A stretch of DNA of 31,726 nt from JAFGED01 sp964551295. GTDB taxonomy: Bacteria > Chloroflexota > Anaerolineae > B4-G1. Both the position numbers and the translations under genes were made by a program. The stretch spans positions 1 through 31,726 of the forward strand of contig CAZKDJ010000026.1 of assembly GCA_964551295.1 (NCBI GenBank), written 5' to 3'. The number at the start of each line of letters is the position of its first letter. Positions within the stretch are counted from its first letter, which is position 1. Under the pieces are notes generated by a model that saw only the letters and a list, made by a program, of their open reading frames with translations, was not told where the DNA came from and searched no databases. Below are positions 29,316 through 31,726 of the stretch, piece after piece.

Positions 29316-30254
29316 ATGATCGAGATTGTATTTCTAGGCACCTCGGCATCGGCACCATCCATCCACCGCGGCCTTTCGGCACAGATCGTGCTGTACAAGA
29401 ACTATCGCTTCCTGGTAGACTGTGGCGAGGGAACGCAGCGACAGATCCTGCGCAGCGGCCTGGGCTTCAAACGGCTCAACAGGATCCTCCTCACCCACGG
29501 CCACCTCGACCACATCCTCGGCTTGGGCGGGCTGATCTCGACCTTTGCGCGTTGGGAGGCGATGGAGCACATCGAGATCTATGGCGGATCGTGGGCGCTC
29601 GAGCGCGTGTACGCCCTGATCCACGGCGTGGTATTTCGGGGTGCCAAGCCTCCGATCAAAGTCGATCTGATCGAAGTGCGTCCGGGAACCGTCCTGGAAG
29701 ATGACACCTTCGAAGTCACGGCTTTCCCGGTCACTCACCGCGGGCCCAGCTTGGGCTACCTGTTCCGTGAAAAGGCGCGCCGGCCGTTCCTAGAAGAGCA
29801 AGCAGAGGCCCTGGGAGTGCCCAGGGGGCCAGAGCGCCGAGAATTGGTCGCCGGCGAGTCGGTGACGCTGGCCAATGGTCGGGTGATCCATCCCGACGAT
29901 GTGCTCGGCCCTGCGCGACAGGGCGCTTGCCTGACCCTCGTGGGCGATGTCGGACGTGTCAGGGGCTTGGAAGCCACCGTGCATGGGGTCGACATGCTCG
30001 TCATCGAGGCGACGTACCTACGGCGCGATGCGGATATGGCGCGCCGTTTCGCCCATCTCACAGCAGCACAGGCAGCACAGTTGGCACAGGATGCGGACGT
30101 TCGGCGACTGGTGCTGACCCACGTGTCGCGGCGCTATCGGGAGGCAGAAATCCTCGAAGAAGCGCGCGCCACCTTTCCCGAAACGGTCGTCGCCCGCGAC
30201 TTTGATCACTTTCGCGTGCTGCGCAGCGACGCAGAGGCAGAAGACAAAACCTGA
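29316..30254 (+). CDS. rnz: Ribonuclease Z
   Basis: Zinc-dependent endonuclease that removes the 3' trailer of tRNA precursors. The 312-residue metallo-beta-lactamase protein starts with MIEIVFLGTSASAPS, has LVDCGEGTQRQIL, and the zinc motif His61-x-His63-x-Asp65-His66 in LLTHGHLDHILGLGGL. It also has the ribonuclease Z features FPVTHRGPSLGYLF, LVGDVG and LVLTHVSRRY. The length is that of the short-form enzyme. None of the three tRNAs in the window encodes CCA, which fits a need for this enzyme. The ATG is 4 bases after the glycosidase-like gene, suggesting read-through from that cluster. Confidence 0.94.
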   Translation: MIEIVFLGTSASAPSIHRGLSAQIVLYKNYRFLVDCGEGTQRQILRSGLGFKRLNRILLTHGHLDHILGLGGLISTFARWEAMEHIEIYGGSWALERVYALIHGVVFRGAKPPIKVDLIEVRPGTVLEDDTFEVTAFPVTHRGPSLGYLFREKARRPFLEEQAEALGVPRGPERRELVAGESVTLANGRVIHPDDVLGPARQGACLTLVGDVGRVRGLEATVHGVDMLVIEATYLRRDADMARRFAHLTAAQAAQLAQDADVRRLVLTHVSRRYREAEILEEARATFPETVVARDFDHFRVLRSDAEAEDKT

Positions 30255-30261
30255 CACCCGC

Positions 30262-30290
30262 TTGCCAGGCTAAGCGGTCGACGTTATAAT
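30262..30290 (+). promoter_or_regulatory. Promoter of the zinc-ribbon and ricT unit
   Basis: TTGCCA (30262-30267), 17 bases, perfect TATAAT (30285-30290). The expected start near 30297 falls within an 8-bp inverted repeat. Confidence 0.8.
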
Positions 30291-30292
30291 GA

Positions 30293-30324
30293 GGACCTAT
30301 CCATAAAGACACGGGCATAGGTCC
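30293..30324 (+). repeat. Inverted repeat at the transcription start, possible operator
   Basis: GGACCTAT (30293-30300) and ATAGGTCC (30317-30324) with a 16-base spacer. Because the predicted start lies inside the left arm, a full RNA hairpin could not form, which favours a DNA-binding site. Confidence 0.5.
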
Positions 30325-30370
30325 CTTTCACGGGGGATTTGACGTTTTAAGCAGAACAAGGGAAGAGAAA

Positions 30371-30670
30371 ATGCCAGCACACCGCAAGGCGAATGTTCGT
30401 CAGTTGACTTCAGCCGCCTATGAACTGGACTCGGGTGTCATCGAGGGGCACCTGCGCCGCAGCGCAGAGGACGGCCGGTGGATGCTGGACGACGTCAAGC
30501 TCGACGAATGGTTGGCCAAGTACAACGACCAAGAAGTCGTGCTCATCGTCGCCTCATTGGAGGATGAACGCCCCATCCCCCAAAAGATCTGCCGCACCTG
30601 CGGTACCGAGTATACCGGAATCGAGTGCCCGCGTTGCCGCGAAGCCCGCATTCGCCTGCGAGGGCGTTAG
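30371..30670 (+). CDS. Small protein with C-terminal zinc ribbon
   Basis: A 99-residue protein that I do not recognise. The N-terminal part is charged and probably helical (QLTSAAYELDSGVIEGHLRR, DDVKLDEWLAKYNDQEVVLIV). The C-terminus has a compact zinc-ribbon pattern, ICRTCGTEYTGIECPRCREAR, with two CxxC pairs. The ATG follows GGGAAGAG and lies about 74 bases after the predicted start point. It is the first gene of a two-gene unit and ends 9 bases before ricT, so a role connected with RicT or RNA metabolism is possible but not shown. Confidence 0.72.
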   Translation: MPAHRKANVRQLTSAAYELDSGVIEGHLRRSAEDGRWMLDDVKLDEWLAKYNDQEVVLIVASLEDERPIPQKICRTCGTEYTGIECPRCREARIRLRGR

Positions 30671-30679
30671 ATAATTGAT

Positions 30680-31507
30680 ATGGGTGCAAATTCCAAAGAC
30701 ACAAGCACTCGTCCCCGGATAGCCGGGGTGCGCTTTCAACCAACCGGCAAAGTCTATCATTTTGACGCCACTAGATTTGCAGACCTACAGCCTGGCGATT
30801 TTGTCCTTGTCGAAACATCCCGGGGCAGACAACTGGGAGAGGTGGTCGGCACACGACCTCTGCACAAAGACGAAAAACGTGCGGATCTAAAGCCCATCAA
30901 GCGCCGAGCTACAGGCCACGATCTGGCGCGGCTCGATCATTGGCGCAAGGAAGAAACGAAAATCCTGAACGCGGCCCGCAAGGCAGCAGCAGAATTGAAC
31001 TTGCCCCTCAAGCTCGTCACTGCGGAATACACCTTTGACGGCCAAAGGCTGACACTGCTGTACATCAGCGAAGACAAGCACCTAGAGCTTGGCAGGCTGC
31101 TGCGTCGACTCCAAAGGGAAACGGACAGCCGGGTGGATATCCGCCGTGTCGGTGTACGCGACCAGGCCAAGCTATTGGGCGGATACGGCGCTTGCGGCGA
31201 GCCACGCTGTTGCGCTCGCTTCCTTTCAGAGTTCACTCCCGTCTCTATCAAAATGGCCAAAACTCAAGGCGTGTCGCTTAACCCCGCGGAAATAACCGGG
31301 ATGTGCGGCAGATTACGCTGCTGCCTGGTCTACGAAAACGAGCAGTACAGAGCGGCGTGCAAGATAATGCCCCGGCGCAAAAAACGTGTGCGAACGCCTC
31401 AAGGCGAGGGAAAGGTCGTGGACTTGCTGCCTCTAAAAGGAACCGTCGTTGTCCAGATCGAGGATCAACGTGTAGAAGTGCCCGTCGAAGAGGTGGAATC
31501 AATCTAG
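30680..31507 (+). CDS. ricT: PSP1/RicT (YaaT) family protein
   Basis: A 275-residue PSP1-domain protein. In Bacillus the homologue RicT works with RicA and RicF in an Fe-S-containing complex that promotes RNase Y-dependent mRNA maturation. Seen motifs are GVRFQPTGKVYHFDA, LQPGDFVLVETSRGRQLGEVV, LKLVTAEYTFDGQRLTLLYIS, and the Cys-rich GGYGACGEPRCCARFL followed by GMCGRLRCCLVYE, which hold the cluster ligands. The C-terminal ~50 residues are basic then KOW-like (RTPQGEGKVVDLLPLKGTVVVQ). RicA and RicF are not seen in the window. It ends at a strong terminator. Confidence 0.93.
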   Translation: MGANSKDTSTRPRIAGVRFQPTGKVYHFDATRFADLQPGDFVLVETSRGRQLGEVVGTRPLHKDEKRADLKPIKRRATGHDLARLDHWRKEETKILNAARKAAAELNLPLKLVTAEYTFDGQRLTLLYISEDKHLELGRLLRRLQRETDSRVDIRRVGVRDQAKLLGGYGACGEPRCCARFLSEFTPVSIKMAKTQGVSLNPAEITGMCGRLRCCLVYENEQYRAACKIMPRRKKRVRTPQGEGKVVDLLPLKGTVVVQIEDQRVEVPVEEVESI

Positions 31508-31562
31508 GAGCGCTGCCTACCCAGTTACTCGTTGGGGCGCTGGACATACCAGCGCTCCTTTT
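31507..31562 (+). terminator. Rho-independent terminator after ricT, with alternative pairing
   Basis: GCGCTGG (31537-31543) pairs with CCAGCGC (31549-31555) over a five-base loop, followed by TCCTTTTG. A second, longer-range partner for the same right arm exists: GGAGCGCTG (31507-31515) with CAGCGCTCC (31550-31558), immediately before TTTT. Confidence 0.8.
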
Positions 31563-31580
31563 GTATGGCGAGGTGCAAAG

Positions 31581-31608
31581 TTGCGTTCAGCATGAGAAGG
31601 TGTAGAAT
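31581..31608 (+). promoter_or_regulatory. Promoter of the M20 peptidase gene
   Basis: TTGCGT (31581-31586), 16 bases, TAGAAT (31603-31608), with the start expected about 25 bases before the ATG at 31640. Confidence 0.6.
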
Positions 31609-31639
31609 GAAAACAACTCGACAAATCCTAAGGAGTCAA

Positions 31640-31726
31640 ATGCCAGATCAATACTTGACCGACGCACAAGCACTGCGCCAGCAATTGATCGACTGGCGGC
31701 GTGATTTCCACCGACATCCAGAGCTT
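31640..31726 (+). CDS. M20-family peptidase/amidohydrolase, N-terminal fragment
   Basis: The first 29 codons of a gene cut by the window end. The translation, ending in LIDWRRDFHRHPEL, matches the opening of M20D-type amidohydrolases (IAA-amino acid hydrolase or N-acyl amino acid amidohydrolase type), where the RRxxHxxPEL motif is typical. AAGGAG at 31630-31635 precedes the ATG. The metal-binding residues lie beyond the window, so substrate cannot be judged. Confidence 0.85.
   Translation, partial: MPDQYLTDAQALRQQLIDWRRDFHRHPEL

Overview
The window looks like high-GC bacterial chromosome, most likely from an uncultured Chloroflexota (Anaerolineae-like) genome. This is an inference. It rests on NBR1-type Ig-like domains in surface proteins with Thr/Pro linkers, Tat-type lipoproteins, DUF6062- and DUF6125-like proteins, a SufR-like regulator and the general codon bias. 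Two runs of exactly 100 N (18182-18281, 22863-22962) are scaffold gaps, and each sits inside an acidic tandem repeat of a coding region.

Layout. (1) 139-2457 (+): xseA, a pyruvate-kinase C-domain-like gene, xseB and a small membrane protein. (2) 6411-2541 (-): mogA, moeA, a DUF1786 gene broken by one extra base in a G7 run, and a Tat-exported L,D-transpeptidase. (3) 6522-7211 (+): class II aldolase, divergent from mogA and convergent with an NBR1/FN3 lipoprotein (8764-7220, -). (4) 8870-10133 (+): tRNA-Asn with promoter and terminator, then a TIM-barrel glycosidase-like gene. (5) 10265-13780 (+): a DUF362 lipoprotein, a membrane-anchored nucleoside-hydrolase-like protein, a histidine phosphatase and a Cys-rich protein. 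(6) 14982-13742 (-): lgt and a small P-type-ATPase-like HAD protein. (7) 19326-15080 (-): tRNA-Thr, rpmG, tRNA-Trp, secE, nusG, rplK, rplA, an L10 leader with attenuator, rplJ and rplL, probably all read from one strong promoter (19367-19394). (8) 20176-19391 (-): a DUF6062-like gene, divergent from (9) 20437-22476 (+): a SufR-like Fe-S regulator and a B12-binding-type radical SAM protein, with a striking three-half-site operator on the regulator promoter. (10) 22700-29311 (+): three consecutive membrane-anchored TIM-barrel glycosidase-like proteins. The first is a very large chimera: acidic 43-residue repeats, five 11-residue amphipathic repeats, a membrane helix, a GH18-like domain that has lost its acidic motif, an NBR1-like domain and a second TIM barrel. 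(11) 29316-31726 (+): rnz, a zinc-ribbon protein, ricT (PSP1) and the start of an M20 peptidase.

Promoters are consistently sigma70-like (TTGaca, 16-17 bp, TAtaaT). At mogA and xseA the -10 box lies only 6-11 bases from the ATG, which implies leaderless or nearly leaderless mRNAs. The parts most worth a second look are the surface glycosidase-like cluster with its pseudo-GH18 chimera, the SufR-like regulator/operator/radical-SAM unit, and the acidic-repeat NusG.
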